Shown here in pieces: positions 7,914-16,487 of a stretch of 64,000 nucleotides of DNA. The stretch is from NCBI GenBank assembly GCA_040905965.1, contig JBBDQP010000112.1:1-64000 (forward strand), written 5' to 3'. The stretch comes from DATHWB01 sp040905965 (lineage in GTDB: Bacteria > Actinomycetota > Acidimicrobiia > Spongiisociales > ZC4RG35). Positions within the stretch are counted from its first letter, which is position 1; every line of letters begins with the position of its first letter. Made by a program: the position numbers and the translations under genes. The notes under the pieces are model-generated. The model was not told the DNA's origin, did no database searches, and worked only from the letters and a program-made list of their open reading frames with translations.

Positions 7914-8894
7914 ATGACGACGATCCGGGTACTCACCGAATCCGACCTGCGGTCGGTGGTCACACTCGGCAAAGAAGAATTGAAGACGATCGAGTCCGTC
8001 TATCCGCTGATCACCTCGGGAACCGCAGTGATGCCGCCGATCATGCGTATCGACGTTCCGGACCACAACGGCGAGATCGACATCAAGTCCGCCTACCTGC
8101 CCGGGCATCCCGGAATCGCGGTGAAGCTGTCTGCGGGCTTCTTCGACAACCCGGCGCGGGGGCTGCCAAGCCTGGGAGGACTGATGGTCTTGCTGGACGC
8201 GCACACGGGTGTCCCCCTGGCCGCCCTCTTCGACAACGGATATCTCACCGACCTGCGAACCGCCCTGGCAGGTGCGGTCGCCGCGCAGCACCTCTCCAAC
8301 CCGGACTCCTCGAAGGTCGCCATCATCGGCGCAGGAACTCAGGCCCGACTTCAACTCGAAGCGTCGCTGCTGGTCCGTTCCGTCGAGCAGGCCACGGTGT
8401 GGGCTCGCGATGACCTCAAGGCGGCCCGGTTCGCCCAGGCCGCCTCGGACCAGCTCGATCTGCCGGTGACGTCCCACGCCACAGTGGAGTCGGCCGTGGC
8501 GGAAGCGGACATCGTTATCACGACGACACCCTCGGCCCATCCGCTGGTCGACGAGACGATGTTGGCCCCCGGCACCCACGTGACGGCCGTCGGTTCGGAT
8601 GCCGAACACAAACAGGAGTTGACGACATCCCTCGTCGCAGCCGCCGGCCCTTTCGTCTGCGACTCCATCTCCCAGAGCAGGCGACTAGGCGAGCTACGAG
8701 CCGCCTTCGAGGCGGGCCTGATCGTCGAAGCAGTCGAACTCGGAACGGTCATCGGCGGGAGCGGAGGTCGGACGTCGAGGGAAGAGATCACCGTGTGTGA
8801 CCTGACGGGCACCGGCGCCCAGGACACGGCAATCGCCGGACTTGCGGTGGCGAGGTGCAACGAAGCCGGCCTCGGAACGACCATTGAGACCTGA
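7914..8894 (+). CDS. eutC: Ornithine cyclodeaminase/mu-crystallin family protein (EutC-like)
   Basis: A 326-residue NAD-dependent enzyme. The Rossmann segment is KVAIIGAGTQARLQ, followed by TVWARDDLKAARFAQ and ADIVITTTPSAHPLV. The N-terminal domain has MRIDVPDHNGEIDIKSAY and the cyclodeaminase-type GIAVKLSAGF. ATG at 7914 follows the PLP-enzyme stop by 4 bp. In ectoine loci EutC works with EutB to turn hydroxyectoine into ectoine, and both are adjacent here, which supports the name. An ornithine or alanine dehydrogenase-type role cannot be excluded from sequence alone. Confidence 0.82.
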   Translation: MTTIRVLTESDLRSVVTLGKEELKTIESVYPLITSGTAVMPPIMRIDVPDHNGEIDIKSAYLPGHPGIAVKLSAGFFDNPARGLPSLGGLMVLLDAHTGVPLAALFDNGYLTDLRTALAGAVAAQHLSNPDSSKVAIIGAGTQARLQLEASLLVRSVEQATVWARDDLKAARFAQAASDQLDLPVTSHATVESAVAEADIVITTTPSAHPLVDETMLAPGTHVTAVGSDAEHKQELTTSLVAAAGPFVCDSISQSRRLGELRAAFEAGLIVEAVELGTVIGGSGGRTSREEITVCDLTGTGAQDTAIAGLAVARCNEAGLGTTIET

Positions 8895-9879
8895 ACGACC
8901 CACGGCAGACGACATCGCCCGGGCTGCTCGCCGGATCTCAGGAGTCGCGGTGCACACCCCGACGGTGATCGCGCCAGGGCTCGGGAACCTCACCCTGAAG
9001 TTGGAGACCGTTCAGCCAACCGGAAGCTTCAAGATCCGCGGCGCCGCATCCAAGATCCTCTCACTCGACGACTCCGAACGGAGTCGAGGTGTAGTGACAG
9101 CCTCGACAGGCAATCACGGGCGCGCCGTCGCCCATGTCGCCGCGCATCTCGGAATGCCGGTCGCGGTCTGTGTCTCGGTGGAGGTCCCACCGGGCAAGAT
9201 CGCCGCCCTCGAATCCCTGGGGTGCGAACTCGTCATCGATGGAGCGTCCCAGACCGAGGCTCTTGCAAACGCCGATCACCTCGTCAACGAGCGCGGGATG
9301 ACGTTGGTCCACCCCTTCGACGACCCCGAGGTGATCGCCGGTCAGGGAACAGTCGGGCTCGAACTCACCCAGCAGATGCCCGACGTCCGCACGGTGCTGG
9401 TGCCGTTGTCAGGAGGCGGACTCGCCGCAGGGGTCGCGATCGCCACCAAGGCATTCGATCCGTCGATCCGCGTGATCGGAGTCTCCATGCGACGGGCGGC
9501 GGTCATGGCAGCCAGCGTCGAGGCGGGCAAGCCGGTCGACATGCCCGAGCGCCAGACCCTCGCCGATTCGTTGCAGGGCGGGATCGGACTCGACAACGGT
9601 CACACGTTCGACATCGTGGCAGACCTCGTCGACGACATCGTGCTCGTCGAGGAACGAGACATCTGGGCAGGGATGAGATATGCCCTCGAGAACCATCGAC
9701 TCGTGCTCGAAGGCGGGGCGGCAGTCGGCATCGGGGCGGTACTGGCCGGCAAGATCGTGGGCGAACCCGGTCTGGCAATCATCTGCACCGGATCGAACAT
9801 CGAAGCGCGACACCTCGCCGAACTCGCAGAGGAACTGGCAGCCGATACTCGGAAGCGGCGCCCAAACCAGCCAGACTGA
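8884..9879 (+). CDS. eutB: Threonine dehydratase-like PLP enzyme (EutB-like)
   Basis: About 332 residues of fold-type II PLP enzyme. QPTGSFKIRGAASK carries the Schiff-base lysine, TASTGNHGRAVAHVA the substrate loop, LVPLSGGGLAAGVA the phosphate-binding glycines, and IICTGSNIE the C-terminal cofactor contact. No regulatory ACT domain is present, as in catabolic and EutB-type members. The start is uncertain: TTG at 8884 overlaps the eutC-like stop and gives an N-terminus that starts directly before the conserved helix; ATG at 8842 would add 14 residues. Together with EutC it likely acts on hydroxyectoine, probably by dehydration. Threonine/serine dehydratase is the alternative. Confidence 0.8.
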   Translation: MRPERPTADDIARAARRISGVAVHTPTVIAPGLGNLTLKLETVQPTGSFKIRGAASKILSLDDSERSRGVVTASTGNHGRAVAHVAAHLGMPVAVCVSVEVPPGKIAALESLGCELVIDGASQTEALANADHLVNERGMTLVHPFDDPEVIAGQGTVGLELTQQMPDVRTVLVPLSGGGLAAGVAIATKAFDPSIRVIGVSMRRAAVMAASVEAGKPVDMPERQTLADSLQGGIGLDNGHTFDIVADLVDDIVLVEERDIWAGMRYALENHRLVLEGGAAVGIGAVLAGKIVGEPGLAIICTGSNIEARHLAELAEELAADTRKRRPNQPD

Positions 9880-9885
9880 CGCCTC

Positions 9886-10320
9886 ATGAATCCGGGACTC
9901 GTCCTCGCCATCGCCCTCGTGGGCGGAATCGCCATCGCTCTCCAGGCTCAGTTCGCCGGGGTGCTCGACGGTCGCCTGGGGACCTTCGATGCGGTCACCG
10001 TCAGTTTCCTCTCGGCCGGTGCCGCGATCGGCATCGCTCGCATGATGGCCGGCGGAATCGACTTGGCCGTCTGGCGCCGTGCGCCATGGTGGGCGTATCT
10101 GGTCGGAATCCTGGGACTGGTCATCGTCGGGACGATCGGTTTCGCCGCACCGCGGATCGGTCTCGTCCCCACGCTGGCAGCCGTCACCGCGGCCCAATTC
10201 GCTGCCAGTTCGACGATCGCCCACTTCGGAATGTTCGAAGGAACTGCCGACCCGATCGATCTCGAGACGGTGATCGGACTGGCGCTCCTGTGCGTCGGCG
10301 GCTGGCTCGTCATCCGCTGA
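9886..10320 (+). CDS. DMT-family small membrane transporter (YdcZ/DUF606-like)
   Basis: A 144-residue protein with four to five hydrophobic segments (for example LVLAIALVGGIAIALQAQFA, YLVGILGLVIVGTIGFAAP and IGLALLCVGGWLVI). Size and the AIALQAQFAGVL-like N-terminus fit the YdcZ group, short relatives of the EamA exporters. It starts 6 bp after the eutB-like gene and so may belong to the same transcript, perhaps exporting a metabolite; nothing in the sequence defines the substrate. It converges on an EamA gene whose stop is 2 bp away. Confidence 0.7.
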   Translation: MNPGLVLAIALVGGIAIALQAQFAGVLDGRLGTFDAVTVSFLSAGAAIGIARMMAGGIDLAVWRRAPWWAYLVGILGLVIVGTIGFAAPRIGLVPTLAAVTAAQFAASSTIAHFGMFEGTADPIDLETVIGLALLCVGGWLVIR

Positions 10321-10322
10321 CG

Positions 10323-11138
10323 TCAGCCGGCGATGAGGGCCATCGCCACGACCGCCAACCCGAGACCGACCCATTGGGACCGACGGACCGCCTCGCGGAG
10401 AATCAGGGCCGCGAGAACGACGGTGACCGCCGGATAGAGGGAGGACACCACCGCTCCTTCGCCCAGCGGACCCCGCTGCAGTGCCAGAAGGATGAACACG
10501 TTGGCCGCCATGTCGCCGACTCCGACCGCACCGACGAGCCGGCGAGTCGACCAGTCGAACACCGCCGGCGCACTCCGTCGGCCCATCCACAACATGACCG
10601 CGATCGACGCCGATCGCGCCGGGATGAGAGGCCACAGACCGGCGTCGGCCGAGATCGGCGAGAGCAAAACGAAGAAGAGCCCGAATCCGACGCCGGCCAC
10701 CAGCCCGTACGAGAAGCCGGATGCTGCTTCCAAGCGTCCGCCGCTCACGAGCCACACCGCCACGGCGGCGAGAACGAACCCGAGGATCGTCACGATCGAC
10801 GACCGCTCCCCCACCGCGAAGCCGACCACCGCGGGCACGACCCCCGAGAGAACCCCCGAGATCGGGGCCACCACCGCAGCTCTGCCCGCCGAAAGCCCCC
10901 GATAGAGCGAGACGAGTCCGACCGCACCGGCAAGACCGGCGGCAGCCCCCCACCCGATATCTGCGAGGCCCATCGACCCGCCGAACACGGGCGCGACGAT
11001 CAGGCCGATTCCCAGTCCGATGATCTGGGACCAAAGGACGACTCGCGTCGCATCGATCCGGCGCGTCGCGATGCCGCCGTAGAAGTCGGCGGTGCCGTAT
11101 GTGACGGCGGCAAGGGCAGCGAAGACGAGCGGGGTCAT
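10323..11138 (-). CDS. EamA-family DMT transporter
   Basis: A 271-residue membrane protein with about ten hydrophobic helices in two EamA halves, beginning FAALAAVTYGTADFYGGIAT and ending with AVTVVLAALILREAV, a typical second-repeat motif. The ATG at 11138 was chosen because the first helix starts right after it; the open frame extends far upstream but only as a shadow of the next gene. Members export amino acids, nucleosides or other metabolites. Substrate unknown. It lies 13 bp after the end of the sugar-dehydrogenase gene on the same strand and could be co-transcribed. Confidence 0.8.
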   Translation of the reverse strand: MTPLVFAALAAVTYGTADFYGGIATRRIDATRVVLWSQIIGLGIGLIVAPVFGGSMGLADIGWGAAAGLAGAVGLVSLYRGLSAGRAAVVAPISGVLSGVVPAVVGFAVGERSSIVTILGFVLAAVAVWLVSGGRLEAASGFSYGLVAGVGFGLFFVLLSPISADAGLWPLIPARSASIAVMLWMGRRSAPAVFDWSTRRLVGAVGVGDMAANVFILLALQRGPLGEGAVVSSLYPAVTVVLAALILREAVRRSQWVGLGLAVVAMALIAG

Positions 11139-11151
11139 GCAGCCGGGGAGG

Positions 11152-12309
11152 CTACCGGCGGAGTGGTGCGATCGTTCTGATGGCGTCCGGGGTGAGCACG
11201 TAGATCTCGCCGTCGTGGTCCACTCCGAACGAGACCACGTTCCCGGCAACGCCGACCTGATCCGTCCAGTCCTTCTGGTCGGTGACGTCGGAGCCGTCGA
11301 ACCGCAAGCTCCGCAACCAGCCTCCGCAGAAGTCGGAGTAGAAGTAGTGACCGTCGAGTTCGGGGATCGACGCGCCCCGATACACCACTCCGCCTGTGAT
11401 CGAGCAGGTACCGGCATCGCCGTGCGGAACTTCGACCAGCGGAAGGGTGATTCCGTCCATGTCGCATCCGGTACGGGGCGAGAAACAATGGAGCGCCTCT
11501 GTGATGGGCCAGCCGAAGTTGAATCCCTCCTGGGCGAATACGACGACGTCGACCTCTTCGTACGAGCCCTGGCCGACGTCACCGATGTAGAGCACTTCGC
11601 CGTCGAACCAGAAGCGATACGGGTTCCGGAGACCGTAGGACCACAGTCGCGAGTCCCCGCTTTCCGGATCGATGGCGACGATCCCGCCGAGCAGGGTGTC
11701 GGTGTTCTGACCGTGGCCGAACCGGTCGTTCGAGCCGCCACCATCCCCGAGTCCGAGAAACAACCTGCCATCAGGTCCGAACTGGAGCATCCCCCCGTTG
11801 TGGTTGGCGGCCGGCTGGGACACCGTCAGCAGGACCCGTTCCGCGCCGGTCGAAACCGTGATTTCGGAGACCACCGTGTCACCCGCCGGGTCCGAATAGT
11901 GGACATACACCGAGCCTGCATCCACCGTGTCCAAACCCAGGAGACCCCGCTCACCATCGGTGGACACCTCCAGATCGAACAGCGGCTCGGCTGAGATGGT
12001 CTCGCCGTCGAAGGCGTGGACCCGGCCGTCGCGGAAGCCGACGAGCGATGCATCGGCCGTCCACGGCATCAGGATGATCGGGAAATCCAGACCTTCAGCC
12101 ACGACCGCGTACGTGAGACCCTGCAACTCGGGGCGAGGGACGGTGGTCGAGGTTGTCGGAGCTGTCGACGAAGTCGTGGACGAAGTCGTGTCAGCCGGCG
12201 GTGCCTCGGTCCCCGACGTCACCACTACGGCCGTGGTCGTCGTAACGGCACCCTGCGAACAGCCCGCGAGGGCGACGACGAAAAGAACCAGGGAGAGGCG
12301 ACGCAGCAT
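11152..12309 (-). CDS. PQQ-dependent sugar dehydrogenase-like lipoprotein (GSDH family)
   Basis: A 385-residue exported lipoprotein: signal 1-16 with lipobox VALAGC (Cys17), then a Thr/Ser-rich linker to about residue 60. The rest is a six-bladed propeller of the soluble glucose/sorbosone dehydrogenase type: ERGLLGLD, QPAANHNGGMLQFGPDG, LGLGDGGGSND, LWSYGLRNPYRFWFD, and GDVGQGSYEEVDVV are the family hallmarks, with the catalytic His in AANHNGG. It would oxidise a sugar aldehyde or aldose outside the membrane using PQQ. No PQQ synthesis genes are in the window, so the cofactor may be scavenged or made elsewhere. Aldose sugar substrate is not defined. Confidence 0.85.
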   Translation of the reverse strand: MLRRLSLVLFVVALAGCSQGAVTTTTAVVVTSGTEAPPADTTSSTTSSTAPTTSTTVPRPELQGLTYAVVAEGLDFPIILMPWTADASLVGFRDGRVHAFDGETISAEPLFDLEVSTDGERGLLGLDTVDAGSVYVHYSDPAGDTVVSEITVSTGAERVLLTVSQPAANHNGGMLQFGPDGRLFLGLGDGGGSNDRFGHGQNTDTLLGGIVAIDPESGDSRLWSYGLRNPYRFWFDGEVLYIGDVGQGSYEEVDVVVFAQEGFNFGWPITEALHCFSPRTGCDMDGITLPLVEVPHGDAGTCSITGGVVYRGASIPELDGHYFYSDFCGGWLRSLRFDGSDVTDQKDWTDQVGVAGNVVSFGVDHDGEIYVLTPDAIRTIAPLRR

Positions 12310-12394
12310 GAGACATTGAGCCTATTCCCGGTGCCCGACAACCCGATTTCGCCGGGACGGCTGAGAACCACCTGATTCTGGCCCCGTCGGCCGG

Positions 12395-13909
12395 ATGGCC
12401 GGAGGTACAGTCGCCCCGGTGAAGAACGACCGCCGCACCATCTTCGGATGGGCCATGTACGACTGGGCGAATTCGGCCTATTCGACCGTCATCGCCGGCG
12501 CGGTGCTTCCTGCGTTCTTCGTGAGCGAAGTCGTGGGCGACGAAGGCTGGAACGGTCGCTCCGGCGAGTCCCTCTTCGCGCTCACGCTGGCACTCGGAAC
12601 CTTGCTCCTGTTCCTCGCCATGCCGGTTCTGGGCGCCATCGCCGACTTCTCTGCGTCCAAGCGACGCTTCCTGCGCGCCTTCGCGTACGGCGGTTCACTC
12701 TTCACCGCTTCGCTCTTCCTCGCGACCAGCGGGAACGTGCTGGCCACCCTCGGACTATTCCTTCTCGCACAGATCGGCTTCGTCGGCGCCAACGTGTTCT
12801 ACGACGGGTTCCTCCCCGACATCTCGACCCCGGACACGATCGACAAAGTCAGCTCGCGCGGGTTCGCCCTCGGGTACATCGGCGGGGGTGTCTGGCTCGG
12901 CGTGGTGATCGCCATGATCCAGTTCTCCGACGACGGGGCCCTGGCGGCTCGTATCGGAATCGGTGCCACCGGCTTGTGGTGGGCGGGGTTCACCCGGTTT
13001 GCCCTGTCCCGTCTCGACGAGACCGGCTCGCGGTCGGACCTTCCCGAATCGGTGACGGTGCCCCGTTCCTGGGTGCGCGGCATCACATGGCTGTCGGCGG
13101 GGATCGCAGCCGGCGTGGTTTCGTTGCTGTTCCTTCTGCTCACGGGTGCCCGCGAAGGCGTGTTCAACGCCGTTCTGCTGGCGTGGATGGCCGCACTGAT
13201 CTATTCGGTGTACCGGATCGCCACCTCGCGATCTCCGGCCACGGTTGCGCTCACCGGTCCGTACTCCCGACTGGCAGGGATCGGGTTCGCCCGCATGTTC
13301 GACACTGCGGCCAAGCTGCGGAACTTCCCGCAACTGCTTCTCTTCATCCTCGCCTACATGCTCTACAACGACGGGGTCCAGACGACGATCAACGTGAGTG
13401 CCGCCTACGCCGCAGGCACGCTGCAGTTGGACACCACCGTGATCGCCGGCACGTTTCTCGTCGTCCAGTTCGTGGCGTTCGGAGGGGCACTCCTCTTCGG
13501 GTGGCTGGCCTCGAAGCTCCACATCAAACGGGCGATTCAGGCAAACCTGGTGGTCTGGGTCGTGATCGCGATCCTGGCCTACCAGCTCCCCGTGGGCGAA
13601 GCGGTCCCGTTCCTCTCGCTCGGCGTGGTGATCGGCGTGGTCCTCGGGGGTATCCAAGCCCTCAGCCGAAGCCTCTACGGATCGATGATCCCTGAGGAGG
13701 CATCTGCGGAGTTCTACGGCTTCTACTCAGTGTTCTCGAAGTTCTCTGCGATCTGGGGCCCGCTCATCTTCGGTCTCGTGAGCGGGTCCGGCGAGTCGAG
13801 TAGGACGGCCATCCTGTCCGTCGTCGTCTTCTTCGTCCTCGGCCTCATCGTGTTCTCCCGGGTCGACGTGGAAGCCGCCCGCCGCTCCAAAGCCGACTGG
13901 GCTTTTTAG
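12395..13909 (+). CDS. MFS transporter, UMF1 family
   Basis: A 504-residue protein with twelve predicted membrane helices. The N-terminus FGWAMYDWANSAYSTVI is the signature of the UMF1 (Atg22-like) branch, and FYGFYSVFSKFSAIWGPLIFG near residue 450 is its C-terminal hallmark. ATG at 12395 opens the frame; GTG at 12419 is an alternative that would put the start right before KNDRRTIFGW and is perhaps more natural. Substrate unknown; relatives are suspected amino-acid or sugar effluxers. It is divergent from the sugar-dehydrogenase gene. A shorter paralogue lies at 19498. Confidence 0.85.
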   Translation: MAGGTVAPVKNDRRTIFGWAMYDWANSAYSTVIAGAVLPAFFVSEVVGDEGWNGRSGESLFALTLALGTLLLFLAMPVLGAIADFSASKRRFLRAFAYGGSLFTASLFLATSGNVLATLGLFLLAQIGFVGANVFYDGFLPDISTPDTIDKVSSRGFALGYIGGGVWLGVVIAMIQFSDDGALAARIGIGATGLWWAGFTRFALSRLDETGSRSDLPESVTVPRSWVRGITWLSAGIAAGVVSLLFLLLTGAREGVFNAVLLAWMAALIYSVYRIATSRSPATVALTGPYSRLAGIGFARMFDTAAKLRNFPQLLLFILAYMLYNDGVQTTINVSAAYAAGTLQLDTTVIAGTFLVVQFVAFGGALLFGWLASKLHIKRAIQANLVVWVVIAILAYQLPVGEAVPFLSLGVVIGVVLGGIQALSRSLYGSMIPEEASAEFYGFYSVFSKFSAIWGPLIFGLVSGSGESSRTAILSVVVFFVLGLIVFSRVDVEAARRSKADWAF

Positions 13910-13916
13910 CGGGGCA

Positions 13917-13936
13917 GCGGTTCATTTTTGAACCGC
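13917..13936. repeat. Hairpin element, diverged member of a three-copy family
   Basis: Perfect 8-bp stem GCGGTTCA/TGAACCGC with a TTTT loop, starting 8 bp after the MFS stop. CTTTTTAGC lies before it and AGAAAGC after it, so the flanks can also pair. The centre resembles the elements at 20684 and 61275. It may also slow transcription out of the MFS gene. Confidence 0.5.
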
Positions 13937-13974
13937 GATGCAGAGCAGAAAGCATCAGGCGTAGGATCAACGAC

Positions 13975-14295
13975 ATGAACGAAGAACCACGCGCTGACGA
14001 GACCGACGAACCCCGAGAGGAACCTATCCGGAGCGAGAGACCGGGCGTGCCGTGGGGTCTCGCCGGGTTCCTCCTCAGCGTCATCCTCTTGGTCGTGTTC
14101 GTGGTCCAGAACGTCCAAGAAGTGGCGCTCCGGTTTCTCGGCTGGGAAGGGGTGTACCCCCTCTCGCTGATCATCGTCGTCGTGATCGCGATATCCGTCC
14201 TGCTCGACGAATTCCTCGGCGCGGCACTTCGTCGTCGCAGGCGAATCCGCAGAGCAGAAAAGGAAGAACTGCGCAGGCTCCGCCGCGAGCAGTGA
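13975..14295 (+). CDS. LapA-domain (DUF1049) membrane protein
   Basis: A 106-residue protein: a charged N-terminal tail (about 1-25), two hydrophobic helices (PWGLAGFLLSVILLVVFVVQN and YPLSLIIVVVIAISVLLDEFLG), and an Arg/Glu-rich C-terminal helix that looks like a short coiled coil. VVQNVQEVALRFLGWE between the helices is the LapA-type signature. Relatives help assemble lipopolysaccharide in Gram-negatives, but in actinobacteria the role is unknown. The stop overlaps the GTG of the flavoprotein gene by four bases. Confidence 0.75.
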   Translation: MNEEPRADETDEPREEPIRSERPGVPWGLAGFLLSVILLVVFVVQNVQEVALRFLGWEGVYPLSLIIVVVIAISVLLDEFLGAALRRRRRIRRAEKEELRRLRREQ

Positions 14296-15647
14296 CGGAA
14301 CGACTCGTCGTCATCGGAGGGGACGCCGCCGGCATGTCGGCCGCCTCCCAGGCGCGTCGCCGGAGGGGTCCCGACGATCTCGAGATCGTCGCCTATGAAC
14401 GCTCGTCGTGGGTCTCCTACTCGGCGTGCGGCGAGCCGTATCACATTGCCGGAGAAGTGGATCCGCTCGAAGCACTCGTCGCCCGCACCCCGGAACAGTT
14501 CGCCCGTCGCCACATCGCAGTCCACATCCGGCACGAGGTCACCGCCATTGACACCGCGGCGCGCACCGTCACCGTCCACCGGCTGGACGACGACGCGGTG
14601 TTCGACGACCACTACGACCAGTTGCTGATCGCCACCGGGGCGACCGCGGTCCGCCCCCAAATCACCGGTCGCGATCTCGACGGCGTACACGAACTCCGTA
14701 CTCTCGACGACGCCGCGGAACTACGGGCCATCGCCGACGAGGGGCCAAACTCGGTCGTCATTGTCGGCGGCGGATACATCGGCCTGGAGACCGCCGAGGC
14801 GTTCCACGCTCGCGGATGGGACGTCACTGTGGTGTCGGCCCATCCCGGCGTGCTCGACCGCATGCTCGATCCTGATCTGAGTGTCGAAGTGGTCGAGGCC
14901 ATGAGAAGCCGCGGGATCACCGTTGCCACGGATACCAGAGTCGACTGCATCCTCGGCACCGAACGAGTCGAAGCCGTCGAGATCGGCGACACGACCATCC
15001 CCGCGAGGGCAGTCGTGCTCGGACTGGGCAGCCGACCCGAAGTGGAACTGGCAGAGGCGGCCGACATTCCGCTTGGACCGACCGGCGCGATCAGCGTCGA
15101 CAACACCCAGCGCACACCGGTCGACCGCGTGTGGGCCGCGGGCGACTGCGCCGAGGTGACGCACCGACTCACCAACAGGCCAACGAACGTCCATCTGGGG
15201 ACCGTCGCCAACAAGACCGGACGGGTGGCGGGCATCAATCTGGGCGGAGAAGAGGCCACCTTCCCGGGCACGCTCGGAACTGCCATCACCCGGGTGTGCG
15301 ATATCGAGATCGCCAGCGTCGGCCTTCGGCTCGCCGACGCCCTCGACGCAGGTTTCGACGCCGTCGCGGGTACCGCCCGCGGCACGACCACCGCGGGCTA
15401 CATGCCCGGGGCGTCGGCCATGACGATTCGGGCTGTGGCGGAGCGCGGAACCGGAACTCTGCTCGGCGCACAGATCGTCGGAGGGCCGGGTGCCGGAAAA
15501 CGCATCGACGTCTTCGCCACCGCCATCTGGAATCGGATGACGGCTGCCGATCTCGAGTGGACCGACCTGTCATACGCACCACCATTTTCGGGGACATGGG
15601 ATCTCGTCGCCATCGCAGCCCGCGAGGCCGCGCGCGCGTCACGCTGA
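14292..15647 (+). CDS. FAD/NAD(P)-dependent disulfide-type oxidoreductase (CoA-disulfide reductase-like)
   Basis: A 451-residue flavoprotein. The FAD-binding loop is LVVIGGDAAGMSAASQA at the N-terminus, the redox-Cys region SYSACGEPYHIAG (about 40-52), the NAD site VVIVGGGYIGLETAEAF (about 155), the second FAD motif RVWAAGDCAEVTH, and a C-terminal dimerisation domain with MTIRAVAERGTGTLLGAQIVG, quoted in part. This matches CoA-disulfide reductase, NADH oxidase or persulfide reductase types with a single active Cys. GTG at 14292 overlaps the previous stop (GTGA). It probably keeps low-molecular-weight thiols reduced; which thiol is unknown. Confidence 0.83.
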   Translation: MTERLVVIGGDAAGMSAASQARRRRGPDDLEIVAYERSSWVSYSACGEPYHIAGEVDPLEALVARTPEQFARRHIAVHIRHEVTAIDTAARTVTVHRLDDDAVFDDHYDQLLIATGATAVRPQITGRDLDGVHELRTLDDAAELRAIADEGPNSVVIVGGGYIGLETAEAFHARGWDVTVVSAHPGVLDRMLDPDLSVEVVEAMRSRGITVATDTRVDCILGTERVEAVEIGDTTIPARAVVLGLGSRPEVELAEAADIPLGPTGAISVDNTQRTPVDRVWAAGDCAEVTHRLTNRPTNVHLGTVANKTGRVAGINLGGEEATFPGTLGTAITRVCDIEIASVGLRLADALDAGFDAVAGTARGTTTAGYMPGASAMTIRAVAERGTGTLLGAQIVGGPGAGKRIDVFATAIWNRMTAADLEWTDLSYAPPFSGTWDLVAIAAREAARASR

Positions 15648-16447
15648 CGGCGCTGGTCCTCGCAGGCTGTGGCGCCACCGCCGCGCCAACCGACATCGCT
15701 TCTGGCGAATGGCCTGATCCTCCGCCGACGGCGCGGACGGTGTCGGTGATGGCCGTCGTGGACGGCGATTCGCTTCGCGTTGACCTGGCCGGCTCGGTGA
15801 TCGACGTCCGTCTCGCAGGCATCAACGCTCCGGAGTCTGACGAGTGCCACGCCGATGTCGCCAGCCGTTCCCTGGACACACTCGTGGCCGACGAGGCGAT
15901 TCTCGAAGTGGTCGACACGGACCAGTACGGACGGACCGTCGGATATGTGTGGTCTGGCGCACAGCTGGTGAATGCCGCTCTGGTCGAACGCGGAGACGCC
16001 ATCGCGATGTCCAATGGCAAGGAGCTGGCGACAGCCTTGATCGACGCCGAAGGCTCCGCCCGACTGCATCGCTTGGGAATGTGGGATCCGGCGGCCTGCG
16101 GCGAAAGCGTCGTCGCCGACGTCGAACTCGAGATGACCAGACCTGACCCTCCCAGGCCGGACAACGAAGTGCTACACGACGAGATCGTGACGATCGTCAA
16201 CCGAGGGGTGTCGGATCTCGACCTCACCGACTTCGTGCTGCGGGACGAGTCGAGTGTGAACAGGCTCCGATTCCGGCCTGGAACTGTCATCGGACCTGGG
16301 GGCCGGCTCGCGATCACATCAGGATGCGACCCGCAAGAAGGTGTCGGGTGGTGTTCGACCACCCCGATCTGGAACAACGGAGGTGACTCCGCACTCCTGC
16401 TCGCTCCAGGCGGCACCGTGGTCGCCCACGTTCGGTATGCCCCGTAG
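15596..16447 (+). CDS. Secreted SNase-like nuclease with lamin-tail domain
   Basis: A 283-residue exported protein. Residues 1-25 give a short signal with lipobox VLAGC, so probably a lipoprotein. The SNase (thermonuclease) fold spans about 48-165: VVDGDSLRVDL and VRLAGINAPES carry the calcium Asp and catalytic Arg, and DQYGRTVGYVW matches the conserved second-half motif. From about 190 to the end is a lamin-tail-like beta domain (EIVTIVNRGVSDLDLTDFVL, LRFRPGTVIGPGGRL). It starts inside the flavoprotein gene, overlapping it by 52 bp. Likely degrades extracellular nucleic acid or binds the surface. Confidence 0.78.
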   Translation: MGSRRHRSPRGRARVTLTALVLAGCGATAAPTDIASGEWPDPPPTARTVSVMAVVDGDSLRVDLAGSVIDVRLAGINAPESDECHADVASRSLDTLVADEAILEVVDTDQYGRTVGYVWSGAQLVNAALVERGDAIAMSNGKELATALIDAEGSARLHRLGMWDPAACGESVVADVELEMTRPDPPRPDNEVLHDEIVTIVNRGVSDLDLTDFVLRDESSVNRLRFRPGTVIGPGGRLAITSGCDPQEGVGWCSTTPIWNNGGDSALLLAPGGTVVAHVRYAP

Positions 16448-16487
16448 GGCCGGGGCCGATACCATTCGCCCAAAGGAGGACGGACAC

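Noticed and set aside
9222..11180. A 652-residue Arg-rich plus-strand frame
   Set aside because: It overlaps eutB, the YdcZ gene and the EamA gene, all with recognisable motifs; composition is typical of a shadow frame.
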